Below are positions 7,903 through 16,563 of a DNA stretch of 64,000 nt, one piece after another. The position numbers and the translations under genes are program-made. The notes beneath the pieces were generated by a model, which saw nothing but the letters and a program-made list of their open reading frames with translations, did not search any database and was not told where the DNA came from. Each line of letters starts with the position of its first letter. Within the stretch, counting starts at the first letter, position 1. This stretch comes from an uncultured Clostridia bacterium (lineage in GTDB: Bacteria > Bacillota > Clostridia > Oscillospirales > Ruminococcaceae). The DNA is taken from contig CANDVA010000002.1 in the NCBI GenBank assembly GCA_947389015.1, forward strand, positions 1-64,000, given 5' to 3'.

Positions 7903-10020
7903 ATGAACAGGCTTAAAACCAACATACTCACCGCCCTGTACAAGTCGGAGGACGGGCTGACCGAAAAGGAGCTGATAAAGCTCCTCGACCTGCCGAAAAA
8001 GCTTGCCAAGAAGCTCTCGGACGACCTTGCGGGCATGAAGAAATTCGGCGACGTCACAAATAAAAAGGGCACATGGCGGCTGAAGAACGCCGACGACTAC
8101 TTCACCGCCGTTATCACGCGCGTTACACCGCGGTCGGGATTTATGACCGAGCAGGGAGAAATGCCCGTGGAGTACTTCGTTCGCGGGCGCGATATGTGCG
8201 GCGCTATCCCCGGAGACGTGGTATTGGCGAAGAGGATACTCGCAGCGGTCGAGGACAGAGATCCCGAGGCCTCCGTGCTCGCGGTGCTCGAGGAAAGCGA
8301 TATGCTGCTCACGGGCGTTATCGTCGCGGAGGGCAACCGCCTTATGGTGCTCCCCGACAAGCTCTGCGACGAGCCGCTGTATATCGCCAAATCGGGACAG
8401 AACCCGCTTCACGTCGGCGATAAGGTGGCGTTCTCGATAAAAAAGCGCGGCGAACGGCACTTCGACCATACCGTAGCGATAGCGGACAGCTTCGGCTCGG
8501 CTGATAACGCGAAAGCGGGCGCGGAGGCGTATATGCTCGTGAATAATCTGCATATCGAGTTCCCCGACGAGGTGCTTCATGAGGCGGCAAAGCTCGATAT
8601 CGACGAGCCCGACGCGGACGAGGTCGCAAGGCGGCTCGATCTGCGCGGCGAACCTATCTTCACGATAGATGGCGCTGACACCAAGGATATCGACGACGCG
8701 GTATCCATTGCGCGTATTGAGGGCGGCTACAAGCTCGGAGTGCATATCGCGGACGTTTCGCATTACGTCAAGAAAGGTTCGGCGCTCGACGGGGAAGCGT
8801 TCACGCGCGGAACGTCGATATACTACGCGGACAGGGTCGTTCCCATGCTCCCGAAGGAGCTTTCCAACGGCATCTGCTCGCTCAATCCGAATGTGGACAG
8901 ACTCGCGTTCTCCTGCCTTATGAACGTTTCTGCGGACGGAAAGCTGCTGAATTACCGCTTTGAGAAAACCGTTATCCGCAGCCGCGTCAAGGGCGTTTAC
9001 GCCGAAGTCAACCGTATTCTCGACGATACCGCCGACGACGGGATAAAGGCGAAATACGACCGCGTTATCGACCGCATACCGATAATGCGCGAGCTTGCGG
9101 AGATACTCGAAAAGAACCGCGTAAACCGCGGCGCTCCCGAGATAGATACCGTCGAGGCTAAAATAGTCACCGACGAGAACGGAATTTGCGTGGACGTAAA
9201 GCCGCGTGAGCGCGGGGTCGCCGAGCGCATCATCGAGGAGTTTATGCTTATGGCAAACAACGCGGCGGCGTCTCTCGCAATGAAAGAGAAGTTCCCGTTC
9301 GTGTACCGTATTCACGAAGCGCCCGCAATCGAAAAGCTGCTCGCGCTGGGCGATACACTGACGGCGCTCGGCGTGAACCCCGAGGGCATTTCCGAGCGCT
9401 CCACAGCCGCGGACCTAGCAAGGGTCATCAGCGACAGTAAGGACAGCGATAAGTATATCGTCATAAACCGCATAGTTCTGCGCACTATGATGAAAGCGAA
9501 GTACTCCGACGAGCCTCTCGGTCACTACGGTCTTGTGATGCCCGAATACGCGCATTTCACCTCTCCGATACGCCGATACGCCGACCTCGCGATACACCGC
9601 ATACTCACCGATTACGTCTACGCGCTGTCGACGGAAAAGCTCACGAAAAAATACAAGAAATTCGCTGCCGAAGCGGCAATGCAGGCGAGCAATACCGAGC
9701 TTTCCGCGGTGCGGTGCGAGCGCGAGTGCGAGAACCTGTATATGGCGGAGTATATGAAGAACCATATCGGCGAGGAGTACGAAGGCTTTATCTCGGGCGT
9801 TTCACCGAGCGGTATCTTCGTGGCGCTTGACAACACCGTCGAGGGAATGATCTCCGTGACGCGTATGCCGCTCGGCGAGTACGAGGTGCAGCACAGCGTT
9901 ATCCTCACGGGCGCGGCGAACGGCAAGGTGTTCACCGTCGGCGACAAGATCAAGGTCAAGTGTGTTTCCGTCAACGTAAACGGCGGCTTTATCGACTTTG
10001 ACTTCGCGGATAACGCATAA
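7903..10020 (+). CDS. rnr: Ribonuclease R
   Basis: RNase R is a processive 3'-5' exoribonuclease acting on structured RNA and in trans-translation. This 705-residue protein has an N-terminal winged-helix-like region (about 1-65), cold-shock OB domains (about 70-220), and the RNB catalytic domain (about 240-570). The RNB domain contains TIDGADTKDIDDAVSI with its metal-binding Asp cluster, and HFTSPIRRYADL. A C-terminal S1 domain is at about 615-700. The ATG at 7903 follows GAGGAA. smpB, often the next gene in this order, is absent here; a bidirectional terminator follows. Confidence 0.95.
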   Translation: MNRLKTNILTALYKSEDGLTEKELIKLLDLPKKLAKKLSDDLAGMKKFGDVTNKKGTWRLKNADDYFTAVITRVTPRSGFMTEQGEMPVEYFVRGRDMCGAIPGDVVLAKRILAAVEDRDPEASVLAVLEESDMLLTGVIVAEGNRLMVLPDKLCDEPLYIAKSGQNPLHVGDKVAFSIKKRGERHFDHTVAIADSFGSADNAKAGAEAYMLVNNLHIEFPDEVLHEAAKLDIDEPDADEVARRLDLRGEPIFTIDGADTKDIDDAVSIARIEGGYKLGVHIADVSHYVKKGSALDGEAFTRGTSIYYADRVVPMLPKELSNGICSLNPNVDRLAFSCLMNVSADGKLLNYRFEKTVIRSRVKGVYAEVNRILDDTADDGIKAKYDRVIDRIPIMRELAEILEKNRVNRGAPEIDTVEAKIVTDENGICVDVKPRERGVAERIIEEFMLMANNAAASLAMKEKFPFVYRIHEAPAIEKLLALGDTLTALGVNPEGISERSTAADLARVISDSKDSDKYIVINRIVLRTMMKAKYSDEPLGHYGLVMPEYAHFTSPIRRYADLAIHRILTDYVYALSTEKLTKKYKKFAAEAAMQASNTELSAVRCERECENLYMAEYMKNHIGEEYEGFISGVSPSGIFVALDNTVEGMISVTRMPLGEYEVQHSVILTGAANGKVFTVGDKIKVKCVSVNVNGGFIDFDFADNA

Positions 10021-10027
10021 AAAATAT

Positions 10028-10055
10028 CGCCGTATCGGTTTCGATACGGCGTTTT
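10028..10055. terminator. Bidirectional terminator between rnr and the HD-GYP gene
   Basis: A ten-base perfect stem CGCCGTATCG/CGATACGGCG with a four-base loop is followed by TTTT on the plus strand. On the minus strand it is followed by the T-rich ATATTTTTT. It separates two convergent genes. Confidence 0.8.
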
Positions 10056-10057
10056 CA

Positions 10058-11122
10058 TTATGTCGTTAATTCGTTATCCGCATCCTCGCGGCGCTTTTTC
10101 ACGATATCGTTTACGATACTGTTGAACGCTTCGAGCACCTTGGGATTGAACATTCCGCACTGCCCCTCGTTTATCATTTGTATCGCGGTGTCGGCGTCAA
10201 ACGCCGCCTTATACACTCTCGGCGAGGTCAAAGCGTCGAACACGTCCGCGACGGCAACGACCTGCGCCCATATCGATACCTCGTCGCCCTTGAGGCCGTC
10301 GGGATAACCGCGCCCGTCCCAGCGCTCATGGTGATGACGGCAGATATCGTAGCTGTAACGGTACACCTCGTGATCCATAATATCCTCGGGCATCTCCGCA
10401 AGGATATCGCAGCCCTTGACGGTATGTATCTTCATTATCTCGAACTCCTCGGGAGTGAGCCGTCCGGGCTTTTTCAGTATGCTGTCGGGTATCGCGACCT
10501 TTCCTACGTCGTGAAGTATCGACGCGGTGCCTATCTTCACTATGGTGGACTTATCCAGATGATACTCGGGGAACATCTCGCTCACCTTGGTCATCAGCTT
10601 TATAGTGACGCTCTTTATGCGCTTTACGTGCTCGCCCGACTCGCAGTCGCGGAACTCGATAAGCGTAGCCAGCGTCTCAACCATTTGGTCGTTGATCTTG
10701 GACATTTTTTCAACGCTCTCGTTGACCATATCAACAAGCTCGTTCCTGTGACGGTAAAGCTCAATAATGTTGCCGATACGCGCCTTGATAAAGCACATAC
10801 GGAACGGCTTGGAGATTATATCCACCGCGCCGAGATTGTACGCGCCCGTAAGCATCTGCATATTGTCCGCGGCGGTGATGATGAACACGGGAATATTGTA
10901 AATTTTTCCCGTCCTGTTAAGCTCCGACAGCACGCCCATTCCGTCCATGACGGGCATTATCAGGTCGAGCATAACGGCGATTATACTGTTGTCCTCATTT
11001 ATGATGTCGAGAGCCTGCTGCCCGTTTTCCGCCTCAATGATGTTGTACTCGTCCTTAAAAAGCTCCGCAAGCAAAACGCGGTTGATCTCCTGATCGTCAA
11101 CGACCAAAATTGAATTCTTCAC
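10058..11122 (-). CDS. Response regulator with HD-GYP phosphodiesterase domain
   Basis: This 354-residue protein is RpfG-like. A receiver domain (about 3-120) has the DD pair, phospho-acceptor Asp in VMLDLIMP and the conserved Lys in SKPF. A short coiled linker (about 125-160) and an intact HD-GYP domain (about 155-345) follow, with ILHDVGK, HHERWDGRGYPDG and VADVFDALTS. The family cleaves cyclic di-GMP. The start is GTG at 11122, behind GAGGGG. The gene follows the Hpt gene by 17 bases and is the last gene of a unit that begins with the FtsK-like gene, so Hpt-to-receiver phosphotransfer within the operon is likely. No histidine kinase lies nearby. Confidence 0.92.
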   Translation of the reverse strand: MKNSILVVDDQEINRVLLAELFKDEYNIIEAENGQQALDIINEDNSIIAVMLDLIMPVMDGMGVLSELNRTGKIYNIPVFIITAADNMQMLTGAYNLGAVDIISKPFRMCFIKARIGNIIELYRHRNELVDMVNESVEKMSKINDQMVETLATLIEFRDCESGEHVKRIKSVTIKLMTKVSEMFPEYHLDKSTIVKIGTASILHDVGKVAIPDSILKKPGRLTPEEFEIMKIHTVKGCDILAEMPEDIMDHEVYRYSYDICRHHHERWDGRGYPDGLKGDEVSIWAQVVAVADVFDALTSPRVYKAAFDADTAIQMINEGQCGMFNPKVLEAFNSIVNDIVKKRREDADNELTT

Positions 11123-11139
11123 AAGAAATCACCCCTCAC

Positions 11140-11490
11140 TCACATATACTTTTTAATACAGTCGATAAGGTCACGCTGGATCTCAAGCGTCTTTTCCAAC
11201 AGCTCCTTAGCCTTTTCGGGCTTATCATCGCGGAAAAGGTTCACCATTTCGGTGTAATTGTTGTACAGCGGCGTAAGTGAAAGATTGCCTACCACGCCCT
11301 TTAAGGTATGCGCGTTCGACAGCGCCGTATCGAGGTCGCCCGACTCCACATAGGGCATAACGGGCGCGTCCTCTACCACCTTCGGCAGCTTTTTGAGCAT
11401 ACGCTCATACAGCGCCGAGTTATTCATAAATCTTACAAGAGCGTCATCGGTGTCCACACCGAGCGACTTCAGATCTTCTATCAGTCCCAT
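11140..11490 (-). CDS. Stand-alone Hpt phosphotransfer protein
   Basis: This 116-residue helical protein is built of one histidine phosphotransfer domain. The motif AHTLKGVVGNL carries the phosphorylated His, with the Lys-Gly typical of the family. Hpt proteins relay phosphate between a hybrid kinase and a receiver. Here the receiver is probably the HD-GYP response regulator encoded next. The start is ATG 11490, because GGAGG lies eight bases upstream; a TTG at 11505 would fall on the ribosome site. The FtsK-like gene ends 21 bases upstream. Confidence 0.88.
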   Translation of the reverse strand: MGLIEDLKSLGVDTDDALVRFMNNSALYERMLKKLPKVVEDAPVMPYVESGDLDTALSNAHTLKGVVGNLSLTPLYNNYTEMVNLFRDDKPEKAKELLEKTLEIQRDLIDCIKKYM

Positions 11491-11511
11491 ATTACCGACC
11501 TCCAAAAATAA

Positions 11512-14500
11512 TCAAACCGAATACGTGAGCAATGTAAGCTCGTCATAATCATCGGACAGCCTGAACGCGTTCTCGGGGAGCTCGCAGTTCGAGTCGCGGA
11601 GTACCTTCTCCGCCTCGGCGAACGGGCACGGGAACACGATCTTATGTCTGAACAGCGAAATAAAGCCCGTCGCGAGCTGAGCCGCGCTTCCCGACACGAA
11701 CATAAAGTGCGCTCCGAGCCGCGAGCCCTTTACCAGTACGCGCTTCATATCACCGAGACAGTCCTCGGCATGCATTGCCGCGAGCAAATGATCTCCGCCC
11801 AGCACTATCTCGAACGACGATATGCGCTTGCCCGCCGCAATATCAGCCGCCATCGCCCTAATGCGCGATACAGCCTCGTCGCCCGTAAGCACGTTCACGC
11901 CCTCGAGAACGCCCGCGCTCATCAGCTCCGCATACACGGGGTCGCCGCGCCATGTGAGCACCTCCACGGGCTTGTTCTGCGCTGCCAGCGAATGCAGCGC
12001 CGCCTTCACCGTAAGCGCAGCGCTTGTCTTTTCGCGCTCCGGAGCGACCGCCAGCAGGTTCTCGCCGAACTCCTCGTACAGACGTATCGGGTATTCCGCT
12101 CTGAAACGGCACGGCTCGCCGAGGAACAGCAGGGTCTCGTCCGCGCCCTTAGCCGCGATCATTTCGCCCTGTGCCGCCGCGTGGTCGCGGTGAACCGCGC
12201 GGAGCTTTCTGTTGGCAAGTATCGGGTGCTTGTTGACATATTCGTCATAGCCTGTCCTGTACTCGGTAACCGCGATAAATCTGTTTTCCATAACCGCCTG
12301 AGCGACAAGCATACGCACCATTACCAGACCGTCCTCATTACCCTCGGACGCGGTGAACGCGCAGCCGTCGGGAACCTTCTTGAGGGACTCGATCTCGTTC
12401 TCATACAGCTTGATATGACCGAACATCTCACGGACGCCGCTGTCACAGCCCGCAACAGCCGCCGCGCAGTGTACTGTAACGTTCTCAAAGCACGCGGGAC
12501 GCTTTCCGTTCTCAAGGAACGCCTCCGAGGTCAGCACGAAGTGAATTCCGCAGTCGGCACATCTTCTGAAAATGCCCGCGAGCTTTACGGTAAAGCTTCT
12601 TCCGAAATATCTCGGAGCGCCGCCCAGAATTTCAAGCAGCCCCGAAAATTCATTGATAACGACGAACACTCTCGGCATATACACATTTTCGGGTACGGCG
12701 GAATAGTTTTCCCAACCGTTCTTGTTGAACGCAACAGTGCGTTTTTCAAGCTCGGCGGATATAACGTCAATAAAGTCGAACGCCGTTTCGCCGTCGAAGT
12801 CGGAAACTGCGTATCTGATGTGAGCCGCGGGCTTCTCCGAGTACTTCATCAGTCCGCCGTCGCCGCAGTCGTACAGCCACAGCTCCGCATCGTCGGGATG
12901 AGCACGCTCGATTATCTGCGTGATTATCCTGTCGGCGAGCATTTGTCTGTCGCCGCCGCTCTTGCCGCAGATAAAGGTTATCCCGCCGCCGACGTCCATA
13001 TTCACGGGACTGCTGTCGACGCTCACGCCGATCTTTACCTCGGGCAGCTTGCGGCTGCCCTTGCGCGGTCTGCCGTCAGCAGGCTGAGATACGGGTCTCG
13101 GCGCGGGCTTTGGCGCTTCGGCAGCAGGCTTCGGCTGAGCAACAGGCTTTTCGGGCTCAGTTTTCACGGGCTCGGTGATATGCTCGGGCACGTGCGCAGG
13201 CTCAACGCGCTGCTCTACGGGCTTAGACTCGGGAGCCGCCTGCACCGTCCGAACAGGTTCGGGAACGGGGCTGACGTGCTCGTGAACTTCGGGCGTTTCG
13301 GGCTCGGATATCACGGAAGAAAGCTCCGATACCACCGAAACGCTGACCTCCTTCTCCTCGGGAGTGGGCCGCGGAAGATTGAACAGAATATGCGCTGGAA
13401 CAGGCTCGCCGTTTTCCATAAGACGAACCTCGTCGGGTATCTCCTCGTCGGGACGCGTTTCATATCCATGCTGAACCGCGGGTCTTACGGGCTCGGCATA
13501 TGTGCCCACCGCAACTGGCGTCGGGTGAACCGCCTCCGGCTCGGGGGTATGCTCCGCGTGAGCCGCCTGCTGACGGCGCTGATCAACGTAAACGCGGCGG
13601 ATATCCTCGGGAATATCTGAGGGCGCGGAGTACCAGAACAGGCTTTCGCGCGCGTCCTCGATCCAGAAGCCGCCGTTTCTGCTGCGGATAGAGGTCGCGA
13701 GCGTGCGAACCTCCTTCTCGACGGGAGTTTCGTCCGACGAAGCGCCGTGAGTGAGCACGACAAGCACGCCGTTCTGCCGCGCGCTTCTGCACACGGAAAC
13801 AGCCTTGTCGAGCATATCGTCCATATAATTCTCGGGGAAGCCGTTCAGCACGAGCACGCGCGACACCTTGTCCGGAGTAGGCGAGGACTGCGCAGCCGAC
13901 ACAAACTCGCCGAGCTTAGCCTCCGCGTCGGATATTGACTGCGGAACGGTGATAAACGGATTTACGCCCTTGCCGAGCGCCGCTATATGACCGAGACCGT
14001 CCGCGGTGAATGTAGACGGGTCGCAGAACATCATATCGGTGATATCCTGCCCGATATACTTTATAAGATTGATCAGCAGACGCTGAATGCCGCCCATAAG
14101 ATACGTCTGATTGCGCTCGTCATAGTCGAGGAACAGCACGCCGCCCTTATCGGTCGGCACCTGATAAGGTGCGCCGATAGTACGCGCCGCCGCGTTATAC
14201 TCGCCGTTAGAGGACGCGGAAAGCTCAATTTCCACCTCCATAGGTACCGACAGCTTCACACGGCGCTGACCGATACTTATAAAATCCTTTGACGGCAGCT
14301 CAACCGTCCCGGGACTGTTGAACGCGGACTTATCGAATACCAGCAGCTTGAGGTACTCCTTGAAATCGTCCGACTGTATGTAAGCCTTGACCTTCTCGTC
14401 GTGCTGTTCCTTGCGGTCATTGAGCGCGGCAACGTCGCTGTCGTACTGACGCTTTGCCTGCACCTTGCTGCCATCGATAAGGTGCTTGGTCTGTTCGATC

Positions 14501-14865
14501 TTCTGCTCGTAAAACTTTATCTGACCCGTGACCTTTGTATACAGGGTCTCGGCGTTGGGGTCGTTATGAGAATCGAGCTTTATGGTCTGACGTATGCTCT
14601 CGAGCTGACCCGCCGAGGTCTCGAAAGGAGCGGGTGCTTCCTCGAGACCGTCGGGCTGAGCGTGCTCCTTAGCATAATCGAGAAGATAATCGAGCTTATG
14701 CATTTTCTCGTGTATCTCGCCTATTTTTTTGTTCAGATCCTCGTCGGAGGAGCTGCAATAATCGTTGTATTCCTTGAAAGCGGCGTCCATCTCCGAGGAT
14801 ATCTGCTTTTCCTCCTGAGCGAGCGCCATAAACTTGCCAAGCATTTCGTTTACTAAATCTGCCAT
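11512..14865 (-). CDS. FtsK/EccC-like protein with degenerate Walker A and B motifs
   Basis: This 1117-residue protein has an N-terminal coiled coil (about 1-170), an alpha/beta region (about 190-455), a Pro/Glu/Val-rich linker (about 460-615), an FtsK/SpoIIIE-like fold (about 620-870) and a second ATPase-like fold (about 880-1117). The first fold keeps family landmarks such as ELWLYDCGDGG, ELEKR and MPRVFVVI. Its Walker A is G634-K-S-G-G-D-R640-Q641 and its Walker B is VVIN738-E, so Lys, Ser/Thr and Asp are replaced. It probably does not hydrolyse ATP there and may be a scaffold. ATG 14865 follows AAGGAG. It is the first gene of the unit with Hpt and HD-GYP genes; promoter 14935-14963. Confidence 0.75.
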   Translation of the reverse strand: MADLVNEMLGKFMALAQEEKQISSEMDAAFKEYNDYCSSSDEDLNKKIGEIHEKMHKLDYLLDYAKEHAQPDGLEEAPAPFETSAGQLESIRQTIKLDSHNDPNAETLYTKVTGQIKFYEQKIEQTKHLIDGSKVQAKRQYDSDVAALNDRKEQHDEKVKAYIQSDDFKEYLKLLVFDKSAFNSPGTVELPSKDFISIGQRRVKLSVPMEVEIELSASSNGEYNAAARTIGAPYQVPTDKGGVLFLDYDERNQTYLMGGIQRLLINLIKYIGQDITDMMFCDPSTFTADGLGHIAALGKGVNPFITVPQSISDAEAKLGEFVSAAQSSPTPDKVSRVLVLNGFPENYMDDMLDKAVSVCRSARQNGVLVVLTHGASSDETPVEKEVRTLATSIRSRNGGFWIEDARESLFWYSAPSDIPEDIRRVYVDQRRQQAAHAEHTPEPEAVHPTPVAVGTYAEPVRPAVQHGYETRPDEEIPDEVRLMENGEPVPAHILFNLPRPTPEEKEVSVSVVSELSSVISEPETPEVHEHVSPVPEPVRTVQAAPESKPVEQRVEPAHVPEHITEPVKTEPEKPVAQPKPAAEAPKPAPRPVSQPADGRPRKGSRKLPEVKIGVSVDSSPVNMDVGGGITFICGKSGGDRQMLADRIITQIIERAHPDDAELWLYDCGDGGLMKYSEKPAAHIRYAVSDFDGETAFDFIDVISAELEKRTVAFNKNGWENYSAVPENVYMPRVFVVINEFSGLLEILGGAPRYFGRSFTVKLAGIFRRCADCGIHFVLTSEAFLENGKRPACFENVTVHCAAAVAGCDSGVREMFGHIKLYENEIESLKKVPDGCAFTASEGNEDGLVMVRMLVAQAVMENRFIAVTEYRTGYDEYVNKHPILANRKLRAVHRDHAAAQGEMIAAKGADETLLFLGEPCRFRAEYPIRLYEEFGENLLAVAPEREKTSAALTVKAALHSLAAQNKPVEVLTWRGDPVYAELMSAGVLEGVNVLTGDEAVSRIRAMAADIAAGKRISSFEIVLGGDHLLAAMHAEDCLGDMKRVLVKGSRLGAHFMFVSGSAAQLATGFISLFRHKIVFPCPFAEAEKVLRDSNCELPENAFRLSDDYDELTLLTYSV

Positions 14866-14934
14866 ATTTTTTCTCCTTCTGGGCTTCGATGATACAAGCG
14901 CGTGTATCACGGTCAAAACCATGCCTATGTAATA

Positions 14935-14963
14935 ATTATACCTAAAAAAAACGCGCGTGTCAA
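14935..14963 (-). promoter_or_regulatory. Consensus sigma-A promoter of the FtsK-like/Hpt/HD-GYP unit
   Basis: On the minus strand, perfect TTGACA (14958-14963) and perfect TATAAT (14935-14940) are 17 bases apart. Between the promoter and the start codon is a seven-base hairpin TGATACA/TGTATCA (14890-14909), which could be an operator or leader structure. Bases 14964-15087 show nothing further. Confidence 0.85.
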
Positions 14964-15087
14964 TAGATTTTATTAACTTTGTACAATATTTTGTGAAATG
15001 TTTTCGTTTACGGAGTAAATATTGACGGAAATGGCGTGGAATGGGTATTACGGGATTTTTTGGTAAAGCAAATTAGGTTATTAGTTT

Positions 15088-15386
15088 TGTATATCAGAAT
15101 TTAGCGCAGTAACACTATGACCCAAAAATCGGGATTCCAAAGGGACTGGTCCCTTTGGCGGGATGCAAGGGCAGAGCCCTTGCCGGGTTCGGGCGGAGCC
15201 CGAAATGCCGCGTAGCGGCAAAAATAAAGAGCGCTAAAAGGGCTTGGGGAAAAACAAGAGTTTTTCCCCAAATCGGTGATTTTGCCAACAGGCAAAATCA
15301 CCGATAAATCACTTTTTTCTGCCGTTGGCAGAAAAAAGTGATCCGCGCTCTATGCAACACCTTACTGATATAAATTCCGATTTACA
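15088..15386. mobile_element. MITE-like hairpin-mosaic element with terminal inverted repeats
   Basis: Imperfect 25-base terminal inverted repeats lie at 15088-15112 and 15362-15386, with 20 of 25 positions paired by eye. Between them are stacked hairpins: 15137-15158, 15166-15182, 15189-15205, 15206-15220, 15244-15271, 15272-15305 (15-base perfect stem) and 15308-15342 (16-base stem). The last three are enclosed by AGAGCGC (15228-15234) and GCGCTCT (15345-15351). There is no transposase, so it would be non-autonomous. The right end matches the element at 1-228. It fills the gap between the FtsK-like promoter and the VanY-like gene. Confidence 0.7.
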
Positions 15387-15392
15387 CCGACT

Positions 15393-15422
15393 AAAAAACC
15401 GCCGCACCAAACTGTGCGGCGG
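15393..15422 (-). terminator. Intrinsic terminator after the VanY-like gene
   Basis: On the minus strand the nine-base stem CCGCCGCAC/GTGCGGCGG with a six-base loop is followed by six T residues. It begins ten bases after the stop codon at 15432. Confidence 0.9.
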
Positions 15423-15431
15423 TCAATATTA

Positions 15432-16463
15432 TTACATCGGTTCCACGCCGAGGAACTCCTCGAGAGTAAGACCGCTGTCGTAAACCAGCTTAGCCGTGCT
15501 CTTGCCGAGCCAGCGGATATGCCACGGCTCGTAATCGTAGCCCGTTTTGTGCTCGCAGCCCTTTGGAAAACGGATAACGAAACCGTACTTGCAGCAGTTA
15601 TCGGTCAGCCATCTGCCCTCCTCGGTATTGACGTAATCCTCGCTGAGCTCGCCGATATCCATTGCCAGTCCCGTCTGATGCTCGCTGTGACCGGGCTGCG
15701 CCGAGTACATGATCACTTTGTCGTAATCGTCTATCTCGCAGTAGTAGTCGAAAAGCTCCGTCTGAAGCTCGTAGCTGCGGTAACCCGAAACCAGCGGCAG
15801 AGAATACCCGGTGTCCTCGCGCATTTGCAGCAGCGCATTGTACGCGTCGTCTATGACCAGTCCAAGCTCCGCGCCGTAATCCTCGGGAACGGAATACTTT
15901 TTATTGACGATCAGCACTCCCCCGACGTAGGTCACGCCGTCCTTTTCGACGGGAGCGGGCGCTTTTATCTTCGCCAGGCACGTACCCTCGCAGTTGATAT
16001 CCTCAAAGGAATTCAGCACCGTAAGCAGACCCGCGCCGTATATCTCACCCTTCTCGCGGATACCGAGAAAACCGCCGAGCTCGAGACTTCCGTCCAGTAT
16101 CAGCTTTCCGTTCAGCAGGAGATTTCCGCCGCTCTGTATCTTTATCGAGCCGCCCCTCTCGCAGTTGACCGTGCCGTCGACCGTAAACTCCGCGCCGTCC
16201 CGTATGTACAGCGTCTCGCCGCTCTTTACCGTAAGCGTTTCCGCTGCCGCGATAGTCATATCCTCGGAGACTATCTTGTCGCTGCGGACGGGAGCGTTAG
16301 CCTGAACGTCCGAGGAACTGCTGCTCGGCTCGCTTACCGTGTTTATCACTATCAACGACGAAACGCCGCTCGTAGGACGCGAATTCGTCGGCTGCGCGTC
16401 ACAGCCGCATACGGTAACCGTTAAAGCCGACAGCAAAGCGCATATTTTCAAATATCTTTTCAT
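15432..16463 (-). CDS. VanY-like D-Ala-D-Ala carboxypeptidase lipoprotein with beta-helix stalk
   Basis: This 343-residue protein has a lipoprotein signal with lipobox VCGC (Cys21), a low-complexity linker to about residue 55, and a stalk (about 60-165) of short repeated strands such as GGSIKIQSGGNLLLNGKL, which looks like a small beta-helix. An M15B peptidase domain (about 195-335) follows, with SGYRSYE, the zinc motif HQTGLAMD and the catalytic motif EPWH. It would trim D-Ala from peptidoglycan stem peptides at the outer membrane face. No vancomycin-resistance genes lie nearby, so a wall-maintenance role is more likely. It is flanked by its own promoter and terminator. Confidence 0.88.
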   Translation of the reverse strand: MKRYLKICALLSALTVTVCGCDAQPTNSRPTSGVSSLIVINTVSEPSSSSSDVQANAPVRSDKIVSEDMTIAAAETLTVKSGETLYIRDGAEFTVDGTVNCERGGSIKIQSGGNLLLNGKLILDGSLELGGFLGIREKGEIYGAGLLTVLNSFEDINCEGTCLAKIKAPAPVEKDGVTYVGGVLIVNKKYSVPEDYGAELGLVIDDAYNALLQMREDTGYSLPLVSGYRSYELQTELFDYYCEIDDYDKVIMYSAQPGHSEHQTGLAMDIGELSEDYVNTEEGRWLTDNCCKYGFVIRFPKGCEHKTGYDYEPWHIRWLGKSTAKLVYDSGLTLEEFLGVEPM

Positions 16464-16497
16464 TGCGTTTCCCCCTTTTTATTCCCCTGTTTTCTAC

Positions 16498-16526
16498 ATT
16501 ATAACACCATTATCCGAAAAAAGCAA
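16498..16526 (-). promoter_or_regulatory. Sigma-A promoter of the VanY-like gene
   Basis: On the minus strand, TTGCTT (16521-16526) and perfect TATAAT (16498-16503) are 17 bases apart. Confidence 0.75.
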
Positions 16527-16563
16527 TAGCGATATCTGACGAAAACCTTACGATTTTGTGAAA

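Noticed and set aside
7753-9315. Minus-strand ORF of 520 codons opposite secG/rnr
   Set aside because: Antisense shadow of rnr. It has no family motifs and no plausible ribosome site.
11644-13620. Plus-strand ORF of 658 codons opposite the FtsK-like gene
   Set aside because: Antisense shadow: Arg/His/Leu-rich, motif-free.
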